A DNA stretch of 64,000 nt from Gigaspora margarita (GCA_009809945.1 WTPW01002266.1:1-64000), one strand, 5' to 3'; counted from the first letter of the stretch, positions 35,258 to 46,735 are shown. The notes: generated by a model from the sequence alone, not told the origin. Numbers and translations are program-made.

Positions 35258-35428
35258 TACTATGTATTTACTAGTAAAACGGCATGCCGTTTCATAAGGC
35301 TGATGCCTTATTTATTAAACACTTAAAATTTAAATAAATTTTTAACAATACATAAATCTTATCTTATACTATATATTAAAGGAGTATCGTGTGCCAAGCA
35401 CCATTAAAAGTTACGTTTTTGATGGCTA
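35258..35428. repeat. dispersed repeat D, copy 2
   Basis: It matches 22922-23092. This copy carries two adjacent hairpins, AAACGGCATGCCGTTT (perfect palindrome) and ATAAGGCTGATGCCTTAT, then the shared TTTATTAAACACTTAAA and ATATATTAAAGGAGTATC. It begins 15 bp after the stop codon of the intact kinase gene, so it could form part of its 3' UTR. The first hairpin is reduced to AAACGTTT in copy 1. Confidence 0.75.
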
Positions 35429-36767
35429 TTTGACACCGTTATCCCCAACTCTGCCTTATTATAAGGAATTAATGCAGCCTATTTTTGTGTAATCAGTATG
35501 GCAATATGATTTTGTGTAAAGTTCAATCCGTATCGGTATGCGAATTGTTATAGATTGTATTACTTTATATTTTGAACATTAAAATTTTTTTTAAAAAAAA
35601 TATCAAATTGACAAACGAATAATTTTTCATGCTTAACTTCAACATGGGCCAATTGACATCATCGGGAACTAATAAGATTGCTGATAATTACAAAAAGGTA
35701 TTGGCATAAAAAAAGGATGAACATAAGTCGTTTGTATTATATCTTAAAGATGACGAGTTGGGGAACGCTGCTGGAATGTGTAATGTTGGAAATTATGGAA
35801 TTGGGGTTGAAAGGATTTCCTTAAGGCATTTTTTATTACCAAAACTCCGCAGAGATCGGAAACGCTGCTGGAACGTGTAATGTTGGATACTGTTAGGTTA
35901 AAGGAATGGATGTTGAAACGAATAAGCGTAAAGCGCACATGTATTATCAAAAAGCAGCAAAAATGGGAGATATATATGCACTCGGTGCATGTTATGAAGG
36001 AGGAATTGGAGTGGTAGAAGAGGGCGAGATGAAAGCATTCAAATATTGTCTAAAATCCGCGGAGGTGGGAGATGTTAAAGGAATAAGACTAGTTGGATAT
36101 TGTTATCATTATGGAATCGGAGTCAAAGAAAATAAACATAAGGCATTCGAATATTATCAAAAGTCTGTTGATATGGGTGATGTAATTGGAACAAATCATG
36201 TCGGCTGTTGCTATGAAAATGAAATTGGAGTTGAAGGAGATGAAGGTAAAGCAATTGAATATTATAAAAAATCTGCTAATGTGGAACATAATGTAGGGAC
36301 GTATAATGTAGGATATTGTTATCATAATTGAATCAAGGCTAAATATGATGTATGTATAGCGTTCAAGTATTATAAAAAATCAGCAGAGATGGAACACGCT
36401 AATGGAATGTACTATACCGGTGAATTTTATCAAAGGGACTCACTGTTGAAAAGAATATAAATATTGCTTTTGAATGGTATTTAAAATAAGCTACGACTGA
36501 ACAAAATTCCACTAACAGAAAAAAAGAATATTTTCATTGTATGCCATATTTAAAAATTTTGAAAATGTTGAAGAAATAGGAAAGGAGGCTTTTCTACAGT
36601 TTTCAAAATAAAATATTTAAAAAACCATGGATCATATGAAGAAGTGGCAATTAAGCTTGTAAAAGATTCAAATAAAAATAGAAATCGATTTATTAAAGAA
36701 GTATTATATTAATATTTTCAAATATTTATTTTTATTTTTAAAAATTATATTTAGTTAAATATATTAA

Positions 36768-37220
36768 TTCGTGATCCGTATACCAACCAGAGAAAATATA
36801 TAGTAAAATGTGGGGAGAATTAATTAGTGTTTTTTCAAATTTCGGGAATCTGGCACTGTCAGAGCAATAGCGACTTTTTTACTAAGCTAACCTTTCTTCT
36901 CTACTAAACGAAAGTTGTAGAGCATATTCTTGCGATTCTAATGGTGGTAAAATCATTAAAATCGGCCCAGTAAATCACAAAATATCGTTAAAAAACTTTT
37001 CGCGATATCTTGTGATCTACTGGGCTGATTTTAATGATTTTACCACCATTAGAATCGCAAGAATGTGGTGCTCTACAACTTTCGTTTAGTAGAGAAGAAA
37101 GGTTAGCTTAGTAAAAAAGTCGCTATTGCTCTGACAGTGCCAGATTCCTGAAATTTGAAAAAACACTAATTCTCCCACATTTTACTATATATTTTCTCTG
37201 GTTGGTATACGGATCACGAA
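36768..37220. mobile_element. TTAA-flanked fold-back MITE in an intron
   Basis: This 453-bp near-perfect palindrome begins TTCGTGATCCGTATACCAAC and ends GTTGGTATACGGATCACGAA, flanked by TTAA (36764-36767, 37221-37224). The centre of symmetry is near 36993. The intact paralog shows the empty site in its intron (AAATATATTAATTTATTTTG near 34398-34418). TTAA targets are typical of piggyBac-type transposases, although the ends do not show the usual CCC. There is no coding capacity. Confidence 0.88.
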
Positions 37221-37323
37221 TTAATGTATTTTGTGTTTTAATTGAAAGCTTGCCATAGGTTAAATCAATATTTAGGAGTATCAAGAGATGAAAAACAAAT
37301 GATTACATTTTAGCGCTTATTAT

Positions 37324-38193
37324 TGTAACGAATTAAATTCGTTAACATTTTTTTTATCATTAAATTTTTTATTATCAATTTTTATTTGTTCTTTATTGTT
37401 CTATTTTATTCTATACATCAAACCCCGTTGTTATGTGTATTTTTCCCAAACAATATACTTTAATTAGTTATACTAAAATGGAATTTATTAAGTGGCTTAG
37501 TGGCTTAGATGTGGAGGAATACTGGTTGTACCGCGAACTCGCGGTAAATACAGCGAACTCGCGGTAAATACAGCAAAATCGTGGTAGATACAGCGAAATC
37601 GCTGTAATAGTCGTGATAGTGGTCGCGATATGGCGGTAAATTCAGCGAATATGCTGTAATAGTTAAAAATGTATATAAACCCCTCGACTTCAATAAAGTT
37701 TGATATGAAGTTTCATGTCAATTTTAAAATTGATATCATTGAATAAAATAAATACTTATCTTTTGAATTCAACTTTAACCTTAATAAACCTTGTGAGACT
37801 CAATTCGACGGACTGAATTGACTTGTAACTTCGTATTGGATTATTATAACTCGAATTCTGTGTGATGAGTTTAGTTAATTCTTTTAAATTGTTCACGTGA
37901 TTATAGAACTTTGTATAAATCCTTATGTCGTGATTACCCCGATTTCACATGATTATAACCCGGATCACTGATACTTTTAATTATATAGTTATCACCCATC
38001 ATCGATATCACACATTATCCATCATCCCTTACCACCTTTACATCACAGTATCATTTCGCTTCATTAACTCTTTACCATTATTAAAACTCTCCTTTTTATT
38101 ACACTTAACTCTCCCCTCATCCCGTAATCGGTTGGAGTTTGAATTGGCACTATGTCTATACTGTTTTATCGCTCTCCCAATACAACCGTTACA
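37324..38193 (+). mobile_element. solo LTR inside kinase exon
   Basis: An 870-bp insertion starts TGTAACG and ends CGTTACA, the TG...CA ends of a fungal Ty3/gypsy-type LTR. Inside are short tandem repeats of GCGAACTCGCGGTAAATACA at 37530-37660, a TATA-like GTATATAAACCCCTCGAC at 37671 and AATAAAATAAATA near 37742. The paralog at about 34500-34520 (GCTTAGCTATGCAAAATATG) is the empty site. The short target duplication is no longer exact (TTAT against TTTT). No internal retroelement sequence is present, so it is a solo LTR left by recombination. Confidence 0.8.
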
Positions 38194-38985
38194 TTTTGCA
38201 AAATACGGATCATTGAGCAATTACCTTACTAATATCTTTAACTTTGAATGGAAAATCAAATTAAAATATCCAATCTTGATCGTATTCATTTTAAAAAATG
38301 TTTACATCAAGATATTTATCCTGGAAATATTCTGAAGCATATATTACCGATCTAGGTTTATCAAAACCGTTTGATGATAAGGAAAAAGACGAATGTATTC
38401 ATGGAGTTTTACCTTATATTGCACCGGAGCTCTTTCAAAATAAAAATATACTAAAGCTTCAGATATTTATTCATTCAGAATTATCATGTAGAAATAACAA
38501 CTGGTCAAAGACCTTCTAATGATTATTAATTTGATATCGACCTCGTTATAAAAATTTGTAAAGGACTACGGTCAAAATTTGACCAGGAATTCCTGATTAT
38601 TATACTGAATTAGCAAATCAATGCATTGATTCGGATCCAACAAACATCTAATGAAATAATTGATAAACTGAATAAATAGTTAGAAATTATTGGGTATGAA
38701 TTCAAAAGACAAAGATGGATGGATACCTGATAATAGAACTAATTTTGATTGTTATGTTTTTCGAAATAGAGTCGAAAATAAGAATAAACATTTAAAAATT
38801 ATAATTAAAAGTCAATTTTTAGAAGGTAATGAGATTAATAAATAATTACATTAATTAAAAAAAAATATATAAAAAACGTATATACAAGTAAACCTTATAA
38901 TATAACAGAAATTAATAAAAGTTTATCAAAACTGAATGCTAGTAAAACTGTAGGTATAATAGAAATACCAGATGATATTTAACAA

Positions 38986-39496
38986 ATCAATTAATTATTA
39001 CTTGCTTTTATTAAGAAACTATATTTTATTATTTAGGATTATTATTTTATGCTTGTTAAATTAAACTTTATTGTAGAATTATTAATTATTTAATTGACTT
39101 AATAAAATTAAGCAATTTTTTATATTAATTAAAAAATTTATTAAACTAGGAACTGGAAACCAGTGTAAGTCCAGAGCACAAGAAAAAGGGCTTGAATTAA
39201 AAATTTATTGACATTTATGATTATCATGATGACCAATCAGCATTCATAAAAACGGATGGTGTGAAGGTGTTGGCAATCGGCTAATCAAATAAATACAACT
39301 AACAACACCAATATCTAACTAAACCAATCTTTAATACTCTAGCAAGACTTTTGATCCTTGAATTGGTAGGCAGAAAGAGGCGTGGAAGATTTGGTCCAAG
39401 TCTCGTGGTTCTTTTAGGGTCTTGTGGTAATGATGTTGGATTCGATCATTAATTGACTTAATGATATCACATGATCACAGAATTAGGTAGATACAG
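38986..39496. other. gene-free spacer
   Basis: It lies between the end of paralog C and the 5' LTR of the gypsy element. No gene, RNA or bounded repeat is seen. Confidence 0.5.
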
Positions 39497-40047
39497 TGTT
39501 ACCCTTGCATACAGACCCCTGCTGTATGTAATAGTAGGTAACGGGTATACTGCGTTAGATGTACCGATTGGCTATATGTGCCACATATGACAGATGTGCC
39601 ACATGTGACTGAGGTGTCGCATGTGATAGATGTGTCAGATGTTGTAATAGAGGCATAAGGGATTGATGTGATGGAATTGGCATAAGGGACCAATATGATA
39701 GAAGAAGCATAAATGATAGATTATCCTTTATAACCCAATACCCACATGTACTTATTAGTTAATAGCTTCTTATAAATATGGGTGATAACTGCTCCACTTT
39801 GTAAGGCATGTTTGCCAACACGCTTTTTTATTATTAATAAAAGACATATTTATACAAATCAATTTTATAAAATACATCACACACTCTTTCGAATTGCCAA
39901 ATTATTATCAACATAAACCCTCTCGCTCGTCTATATACTAACAACTACAATATACCATAGCAAGTTTTGTGTCTCTGTGCTTATGTGACTCCCTGTCGAT
40001 AGTTGCTCTGTTAGCCTTGATTTTTGAGAGGTATTCGAAGGTTAACA
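39497..40047 (+). repeat. 5' LTR
   Basis: 551 bp, beginning TGTTACCCTTGCATAC and ending GAAGGTTAACA. It contains ~20-bp tandem units (TGTGCCACATGTGACTGAGG-like) near 39575-39645, a TATAAATATGG box near 39771 and AATAAAAGACATATT near 39836 as a likely polyadenylation region. The partner is at 47371. Confidence 0.9.
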
Positions 40048-40049
40048 AT

Positions 40050-40065
40050 TGGTAGTGACTGTGAG
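40050..40065 (+). other. primer-binding site
   Basis: TGGTAGTGACTGTGAG starts two bases after the 5' LTR. TGG would pair with the CCA end of a tRNA, as in most LTR elements. I cannot name the tRNA. Confidence 0.6.
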
Positions 40066-40231
40066 ATTCAAAAAGTGAATCGACAAGAAATCCTCAGTGC
40101 GAGTTCAGATAAGTCACTCTATGTGTACAGCCATATTAGATTCTGTGTGAATCAACAAGGAAATTTAGAGTTAAAAAATAAATAAATAGAATAACAGGTA
40201 TATATATATATAACAAGAAAATAGATCAGTC

Positions 40232-41140
40232 ATGGATTTTGTGCAGTTACAACAACTCCTCAAGCAAGTGACAGACAGTTTCAAAGAGGTTGCTGATGAG
40301 TTCAAATGAACAACACCTGTTAGTGTAAAGGAATTAAATATTATAAAGGTAGAATTATTCTATGGTAAGGAGGAAGAGAATTCAACTAAGTGGATAGATA
40401 TGTTTGAAAAAGCTGCTATGGCCAATAATTAGAAGAATATCAGAAAGATTGAGATTTCTTTTGGTTATTTATTCAGGGCTACCACATACAGTAATGATGA
40501 TGTCAAGAGTACTATTACTAGCTGGGCTAATGCGGAAGATACCTCATTTGTCACTTTGTTCAACAAATGTTTTGCAACCCTCGAACAAAAAAATAAATGG
40601 CATAATGAGCTTTATAACATGGAGCAAAGGAGGAATAAACGTATCTGAATATGTAGTCAAATTTAAACATCTCAAGAAGAAGGTGGACCCCAGAGATAAA
40701 CTACCTAATGATTATGTCGTTCAGCTATTCTTGTCAGGGTTTATCAAGAAATTGCTATGTATACTGTGATGAAGGCCCTCAGACCTTAGAAGAAGCCATC
40801 AAAGTGGCTGAACAAGTTAGGGCCAGAAAATACTATAGGAAGAACAACTTAGATGATGGGAAGGCTCAGGAAAGAAAATTAGCTAACAATATAGACCTTT
40901 TATCATGAAAAATGCAACAAATGTCTTTGAATTACACATATTTTACCTTAGCAATTATATCAAGATGACTATAACCCCAACCATTCTCCCCCTAGGCCAA
41001 ATGCACAGATCAAAGGCCTCAAAAATCATTGATGCTATGCATGTGGGGAGAAGGGTCACCTGGCACACAGTTGTAGAAACAAGTGGACCCCCTGGATTGG
41101 ACCTGGCAATCCCAGTGGTCAAGAAAGTAAAAGAGTAAAT
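40232..41140 (+). pseudogene. gag relic with CCHC zinc knuckle
   Basis: The start MDFVQLQQLLKQVTDSF (40232) runs to a stop after 25 codons. Retrotransposon-gag-like sequence then continues in shifting frames: WHNELYNMEQRRN, YVVKFKHLKKKVDPRDKLPN, YVVQLFLSG, EEAIKVAEQVRARKYY. A nucleocapsid zinc knuckle, CYACGEKGHLAHSC (Cys-x2-Cys-x4-His-x4-Cys), is encoded intact at 41033-41074. In life, gag would form the particle and package element RNA; here it cannot be translated as one protein. Confidence 0.8.
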
Positions 41141-41392
41141 ATGGCCTGGGTAAACACAGGCAGTAATTACTTCTCTGATAAAGAACAGGTATACGCCAGA
41201 ACTAGGGAGCATCCCAAACCGTATAATACTAATAGGAGAGGTCTTAAGAAAAGAAGATCAGAGTTACAGAAGAAATTCAACTTAAGAAGCTGTGTAAAGT
41301 TGGCCCTATGCAAGTAAAAAATGAGCACCCACCCAAGGAACCCCTGAAAAAAGTTAAGACCAAAGAGACAGCTATCAGTAATCAGCTGAGTT

Positions 41393-41725
41393 ATGCAGGC
41401 TAGTGCAACTATTGCACAGATGCTGCAGTATCCCAACCAAAGAAAAAACCTTGCCAAAATATTATGCTGCAGTTCCCAGCCTGCTAAAACTACTAACGCT
41501 AACCACATGACAAATGAGAGATATTCTAGAACATGCCAAACTACTGTAGCAAAATGTCACATGCAAATCCAAGGAAATCCTATGGTGGCAATTCTTGACT
41601 CTGGGTCAGCAGTAAGTATTATCACAAACAGGCTAAGGAAAAAGTTAGGCCTTGGTATCAACACACCCTCCAAAATAGTGGTGGTTACTGCAATAGTCAG
41701 AAAGAAAGGGCTCTGGAGTGAATAA
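41393..41725 (+). pseudogene. retroelement aspartic protease relic
   Basis: The frame holds GNPMVAILDSGSAVSIITNR, with the active-site triad DSG at 41597-41605, typical of a retroelement protease. A stop at 41723 separates it from the reverse transcriptase region. Confidence 0.8.
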
Positions 41726-42416
41726 ATGAAGTAAAATTGATCATACAAGGCATACTCATACCTATTCCACTTTAAGTAATAAAGTCACCAGATGAGACCC
41801 TCTTGTTGGCACTGACTGGTTCAAAATGGTACAAGCACGATAGGATTTTAATGCCAGAACTCTAAGGGTAAAGTATGGAGGGAAGAGAATGGTAGTGCTA
41901 ACTACTCACCTAGACAGCTAACCCCTAGCGATCAACAAGGCAAAAGAGTCAGATAACACAGATAACCTGATAGAAGAACTTGAGTTTGAGTAACAAAAAG
42001 TGCAGAAATGTGAAACATATTACTCGGAAGGGTGGGAATGTAAAATAAAAATAAAGTCACGTGCAAAGTTCAGATAGAGGATAACCTGGCCATATACCTG
42101 ACTGAAATTGACCCTAGTGGCCCTGTTGCTCCAGTAGGCTGGGCACACCTAGATGTGGACAAAAAGTTAGTGGTAGAAGAATTGTTAGAAGACAATAAAG
42201 AGGCCTTCGCAAAAAATATTGCAGAAGAAGGTCAAACTTTAGGGCTCAGTTGTACAAACCTAATTTACCATGAAATAAATACCAGTATAGCCAGACCTGT
42301 TAAACAAACCTACTACCAGACATCAAGGAATGAACAGAAGTTCTTGCATAAGGAAATTCAAGCTATGGAAGAGAAGGGTGTCATTAGAAAATATAAGGAC
42401 AGCTCTTGGGCCTCGC

Positions 42417-42594
42417 AGGACCCTGAATAATCTATGTGGGGTTATATTTGAGGATCATAGTAAAAATTTTTTCTGTTAGCGGGTCTACTTTGGTATATAT
42501 CAGCTACATTTCAACCATCAGGTACCAGCTTTGGTATCGGTTTCCAATTTTCGAAATGTAAGCTTTCCAAAAAACATTTTTCGAACAGACACTC

Positions 42595-42629
<35 letters not shown>

Positions 42630-42986
42630 NNNNNNNNNNNNNNNNNNNNNNNNNNNNNNNNNNNNNNNNNNNNNNNNNNNNNNNNNNNNNNNNNNNNNNN
42701 NNNNNNNNNNNNNNNNNNNNNNNNNNNNNNNNNNNNNNNNNNNNNNNNNNNNAAAAAAAAAAAAAAACATCCCGATACTCACCATTCCCAATACCGCTTT
42801 TCAAATATAACATTTGAAAAAATTACCCTGTTACCATTTTTTCAAATATACTCATTTTGCCCATTATCCGTTTTCAAATATAACCTTTTTACCCAATACC
42901 TACTTTTCAAATATAACCTTTTTAAAAAAATGGCCCTCTGTTAGCGATTTTTCAAATATGACATTACATAGATTGTTCGGGGTCCT
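42417..42986. mobile_element. hAT-like MITE in pol, TSD GGCCTCGC
   Basis: Perfect 8-bp duplications GGCCTCGC (42409-42416 and 42987-42994) flank ends that are inverted repeats: AGGACCCTGAATAATCTATG and, reverse-complemented from the right, AGGACCCCGAACAATCTATG. Removing the insert and one duplication would leave the pol frame continuous at this point. The right half has about five units of TTTTCAAATATAACCTTTTT (42798-42960). The middle is poly(A) and an assembly gap. It has the same terminal family as 46889-47067. Confidence 0.9.
42631..42752. other. assembly gap (N)
   Basis: 122 N lie between two homopolymer runs of A, so the true length and content are unknown. The Phe-rich minus-strand frames across it are artefacts. 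Confidence 0.97.
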
Positions 42987-44399
42987 GGCCTCGCCATTGG
43001 TAGTGGTGCCTAAGAAGAATAGTAAAAGAAGATTATGTGTCGACTATAGGAAGCTAAACAGTGCAACCAAAAAGGACATATATCCCCTATCTTGGATCAG
43101 AGAAGTTCTAGAAGCTTTCTACGGTGCACAGTAGTTCTTGAGTCTGAACTTGGCCAGTAGTTACTGGAAGTGGCCATGTGGGAAGAAAACAAAAGGAAAA
43201 TGATCTTTATAACCAAATTTGGCACTTACAAATTTAACGTAATGCCATTTGGCTTATGTAATGCCCTAGCCACATTTTAAAAACCCATGGACAAAGTACT
43301 ACATGAATTCAAGAACAAGTTCATGGTGGTATATTTGGACGTTATCACTATGTATTCAAAAACCTTTGATAATCACATGCGGTACCTCAAGGAGGTTTTC
43401 TCATTACTAAAAGGAGCAAAATTAAAATTGAATAAAGAAAAATACCATTTCTTTAGGCTAGAAATAAAGTTCCTCAGGCATGTGGTAAATAAATAAGGAA
43501 TTCTACCTGATGAAGACAAGTTGTTGAAAGTTAAGAACTTTCCTGTACCCTTAAACCTACATCAACTAAGAGCTTTTCTAGGCCTTGCAGCATATTACCG
43601 TCAATTTATAAAGGACTTTTCGAAGATAGCATGGCCTTTACACGACCTATTGAAAAAGGATAAAGTTTATGAATAGGGGAGAGAACAACAAGAAGCCTTC
43701 AAAATATTAAAACAAAAGCTAATTATAGCCCTGATTCTACACTACCCTGATTTCTTGCAGCCTTTTTTTTACATACTGATGCTTTGGGCACCAGGTTAGG
43801 GGCTGTATTGGCTCAAATTTTGGAAGATAAAAAGGAATATATAGTGGCCTATGTGAGCAGAAGTTTCACAAGAGCAGAGCGAAATTATCACGTGACAGAA
43901 CTCGAATGTTTAGCAGTGGTTTGGGCAGTCGAACATTTCTATTTGTACTTAGGTACCACCCACTTCCACTTGGTCACAGACCACTCCGACCTTAATTGGC
44001 TCCTGACTTCAGTGCTAAAAGGCAAACATGCATAGTGGTACTATGTCTGGAACCCTATAATTTTACAATTATCTACTGTGCCGGAAGAAAATGTAGCAAT
44101 GCCAATGCATTATCGAGAATAAATGAACCTGAGAAGGAGGTAGAAGTAAAAGCATTAGTAATTAGTTTGAATGAACAAGATAAGGGAATAGACAAGAAAG
44201 AAAAATTAATAAAGAAACTCATCTCAAGAAGAAAAGGAATATTAGCCCTCTTTAGAATAAGTACCCACATGTCAAAACCCTTAGGTATAGAGGTCAGTGC
44301 ATCCACTTCAGTAATACCTACCATGTATACAAACATAGAAGGTTGGTGGCCATTATGCTATGGTCAAATTAGACCTTGTACAACCTGTATATCTCTATC

Positions 44400-45600
44400 A
44401 CTTCTATAATTATCAATTAATCACCATTGAATCTGAGCAAATTGTAGTACTGCATAAACAATTGTTAGAAGTGCCCAACAAGAACTACTATAAAAAAGGA
44501 TTCAAAATGAATTAGACATGAACAAAGGAACTAAGCGAAGAATTAATTGGAATTGCATGAAATTGTGGATATGATAAAAGAAATAAAAGCAGAAGAGGAA
44601 GAAGAGGTCCCAGTATGCATGATGAATGTGGCCTATGAACCAATGTCTCCAATATCTGAGGAAGTAATGCCCACAACTAGCGATGACGAGAAGAGACCTA
44701 ACCCTGATACAAGAAGCAGTGCACAAGAAGTTGAGAGGTCTGAATCCACTCCTGTACTTATCTTTGAATTAATGAGTTCAAGGCACCGCCGGAGCCTGAT
44801 ATTCATCAAGTCTTGCATAGACCACAGGCATAAATATTTCCTTTACCTCTACTCTACCCTTGGCACCCATTATGCAGCCAGGCCATTGGACCTTAGATGG
44901 GCTATGTACCAAATGTGAATTTGTCACTTTGCCTTTAGTGGCAAATGATCCAATAGAACTGATCACTCTTTAGTGATGGGTTGCAGAAGGAGCTTGACAA
45001 GCAGAGTTGGATGTGAATGCTATCCAAAGAAGTAGCTTTACTGCCAAAATTATAGAAGAATTAACTGCCAGAGACCTAGAATTGGACCTATCGTAAATTA
45101 AGTCACTAATTAATTAATAATAAAAAAAAAAGAACACTCAACTTATACACAAAGTACAATAAATAGATAGATATTACCTATTTCTTTGAAGTTGCAGGTG
45201 TGTCTATATATATATAAAAAAAAAAAAGGATATGGGTAGCAACGCGGACATGACATTCAAAAGCTGGTCACAACACCAATGTGCGAGGAAGGGCACATTG
45301 AGAAAAGTTAATAACTAGTATAAACTATAAAAAAAAAATACTTAAAGACACAAGCCAAACTTGACCTACAGAAGCGCCTAAATTTGAGGAAACAAATCCA
45401 GCTGAGGTACTGGTGTCCTGGCAATCAACATCGAAATAAATCAAAAGAAATATAAACAACTATAGCTATACTTGAAGACAAATAGTCTTCCCCATGACCT
45501 ATGCCCAGAATGACAAATAAAAATCCAATCTAAGAGCCGCTTCTTCAAATATAAGAATGGACTCCTATATAAAAAGAATAGGAGGAAGCAAGCAAAAGAA
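44400..45600 (+). pseudogene. RNase H to integrase interval, decayed
   Basis: This ~1.2 kb between RNase H and integrase contains only fragments, such as an acidic stretch EIKAEEEEEVPVCMMNVAYE at about 44581. Stop-rich sequence follows, with TA and A homopolymers near 45120 and 45210. No domain can be named; part may be the linker that precedes integrase in this lineage. Confidence 0.5.
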
Positions 45601-46735
45601 AAATTGTTGAAAGTTGTTATGACCGGTGAAGTAAAGCATTACCATACCTGATGCACAACCATCCCACAAGCAGACACTTTGGGGTCGTTGGAATGTTTGA
45701 AAAATAAAAGAGATTTATTACTGGCCACAGATGTACAAGGATATTCATGTGTATATTAATACATGCCATAGCTGTCAATTATGTGGAAGAAAGTGTAATA
45801 ACGGACCATTATAGCCCATACCTGTAGGGTCCCCTTTTCAGAGAATAGGTATTGACATAGTAGGACCATTGCCTATAACTGCACGAGGCAATCGATACAT
45901 AGTTGTTACCACTGACTATGCCACAAAATGGCCGAGGCAAAGCCTATACCTGTAGTAAATTTCTAGCAAGTCTCGAAGTTCATATTCAAAGATGTTATTT
46001 GCTGCCATGCGTATACTGAGCTAATTCTATCTGATGGAGGAACCCAGTTTAGGAATGAGGTAGTTAAAGAATTACTAGAAATCTTCCAAATAAAGCATTT
46101 ATTTTCTACACCTTACCATCTCCAAACAAACAGGTTGGTAGAATGATTTAATTGTACTCTGTGTAAATCCTTAGCAAAATCTGTCACAAGAGCAAGAATG
46201 GAACTCATTTATACTGTCCACATTGTTTGTTTATAGAACAATGAAACAAGCCACTACAAAAATTGAACCATTTTATTTAACCTATAGCAGGTGGCCAAGG
46301 TTCCCCTGCCAAATATCAGATGATGTTCTAGAAAAAAATTTACTAGATCAACTATTCAAACTAGAAAACAAATTAATAGAGAAAAGATTAGTGGCCAATC
46401 AAAGAATTAAGAAAAAAAAGTTAAAACAAAAAGAAAAGTTTAATAAAAAATTATCTAAAATCGATACTATCCAAATTGGGGATAAGGTCCTATTATTTGA
46501 TGCAGTCCTAGATTAATAGCATACGGGAAAACTATGACCCAAGTGGAAAGGCCTGTATTACATACACAATATACCCTTTTCAGGAGTATACAAACTGTAA
46601 ACTATACAGGAAAAAGTAATAGTTACACCTGTAAACTTATCCCTTATTAAGAAATATCACAAACGTGATGCAGCAAGGCCCAATTATGAGGAAGAGACTA
46701 TAGAAAGATCAGAAAAATTATAAAAGATCAACAAA
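45600..46735 (+). pseudogene. integrase relic
   Basis: The N-terminal zinc-binding part is visible as HVYINTCHSCQLC near 45750-45785. The catalytic core starts RIGIDIVGPLPITARGNRY with its first Asp at 45854-45856. The second Asp is in LSDGGTQFRNEVVKELLE near 46027-46080. The Glu (46141-46143) is followed directly by a TGA stop. The C-terminal part 46223-46516 reads on (VYRTMKQATTKIEPFYLTYS, then IQIGDKVLLF) and PKWKGLYYIHNIPFSGVYKL lies near 46535-46600. The stop beside the Glu and frameshifts make it inactive. Confidence 0.85.

Larger units (their letters stand above)
35601..38985 (+). pseudogene. Sel1-repeat/kinase paralog C (pseudogene, two insertions)
   Basis: The ATG (35644) is retained, but a frameshift ends the frame about 20 codons on. 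Sel1 repeats are clearest at 35906-36331 (DIYALGACYEGGIGV, GYCYHYGIGVKENKHKAFEY). The Gly-loop region near 36570-36620 and the exon-1 end (AAAGAA then GTATTATATT donor near 36700) follow. The intron holds a fold-back element (36768-37220). Exon 2 resumes at about 37238, is cut by a solo LTR (37324-38193) and continues from 38194. There the catalytic loop reads HQDIYPGN instead of HRDIHPGN, residues before the ITDLGLS segment are deleted, and several stops occur. The end (ATACCAGATGATATTTAA) is near 38982. No function is possible without repair. Confidence 0.88.
42155..44110 (+). pseudogene. reverse transcriptase and RNase H relic
   Basis: The first part (42155-42416) ends at KDSSWAS. The protein logically resumes at PLVVVPKKNSKRRLCVDYRK after the MITE at 42417-42986. 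Frameshifts and stops follow. The catalytic YxDD box reads Y-L-D-V at 43332-43343, so the second Asp of the catalytic pair is replaced by Val. LRAFLGLAAYYRQFIKDFSK is the usual segment after the palm. RNase H lies at about 43770-44020 (LGAVLAQ, ELECLAVVWAVEHF, TDHSDLNWLL). The Asp-to-Val change alone would abolish polymerase activity. Confidence 0.87.

Noticed and set aside
42504..42813. two minus-strand ORFs rich in Phe and X
   Set aside because: They cross the N gap and the poly(A) tracts on either side.
43508..43530. hammerhead-like CTGATGA...GAAA
   Set aside because: It lies in reverse transcriptase codons and flanking stems I and III are not present. The similar CTGATGAG at 40292 lacks GAAA.
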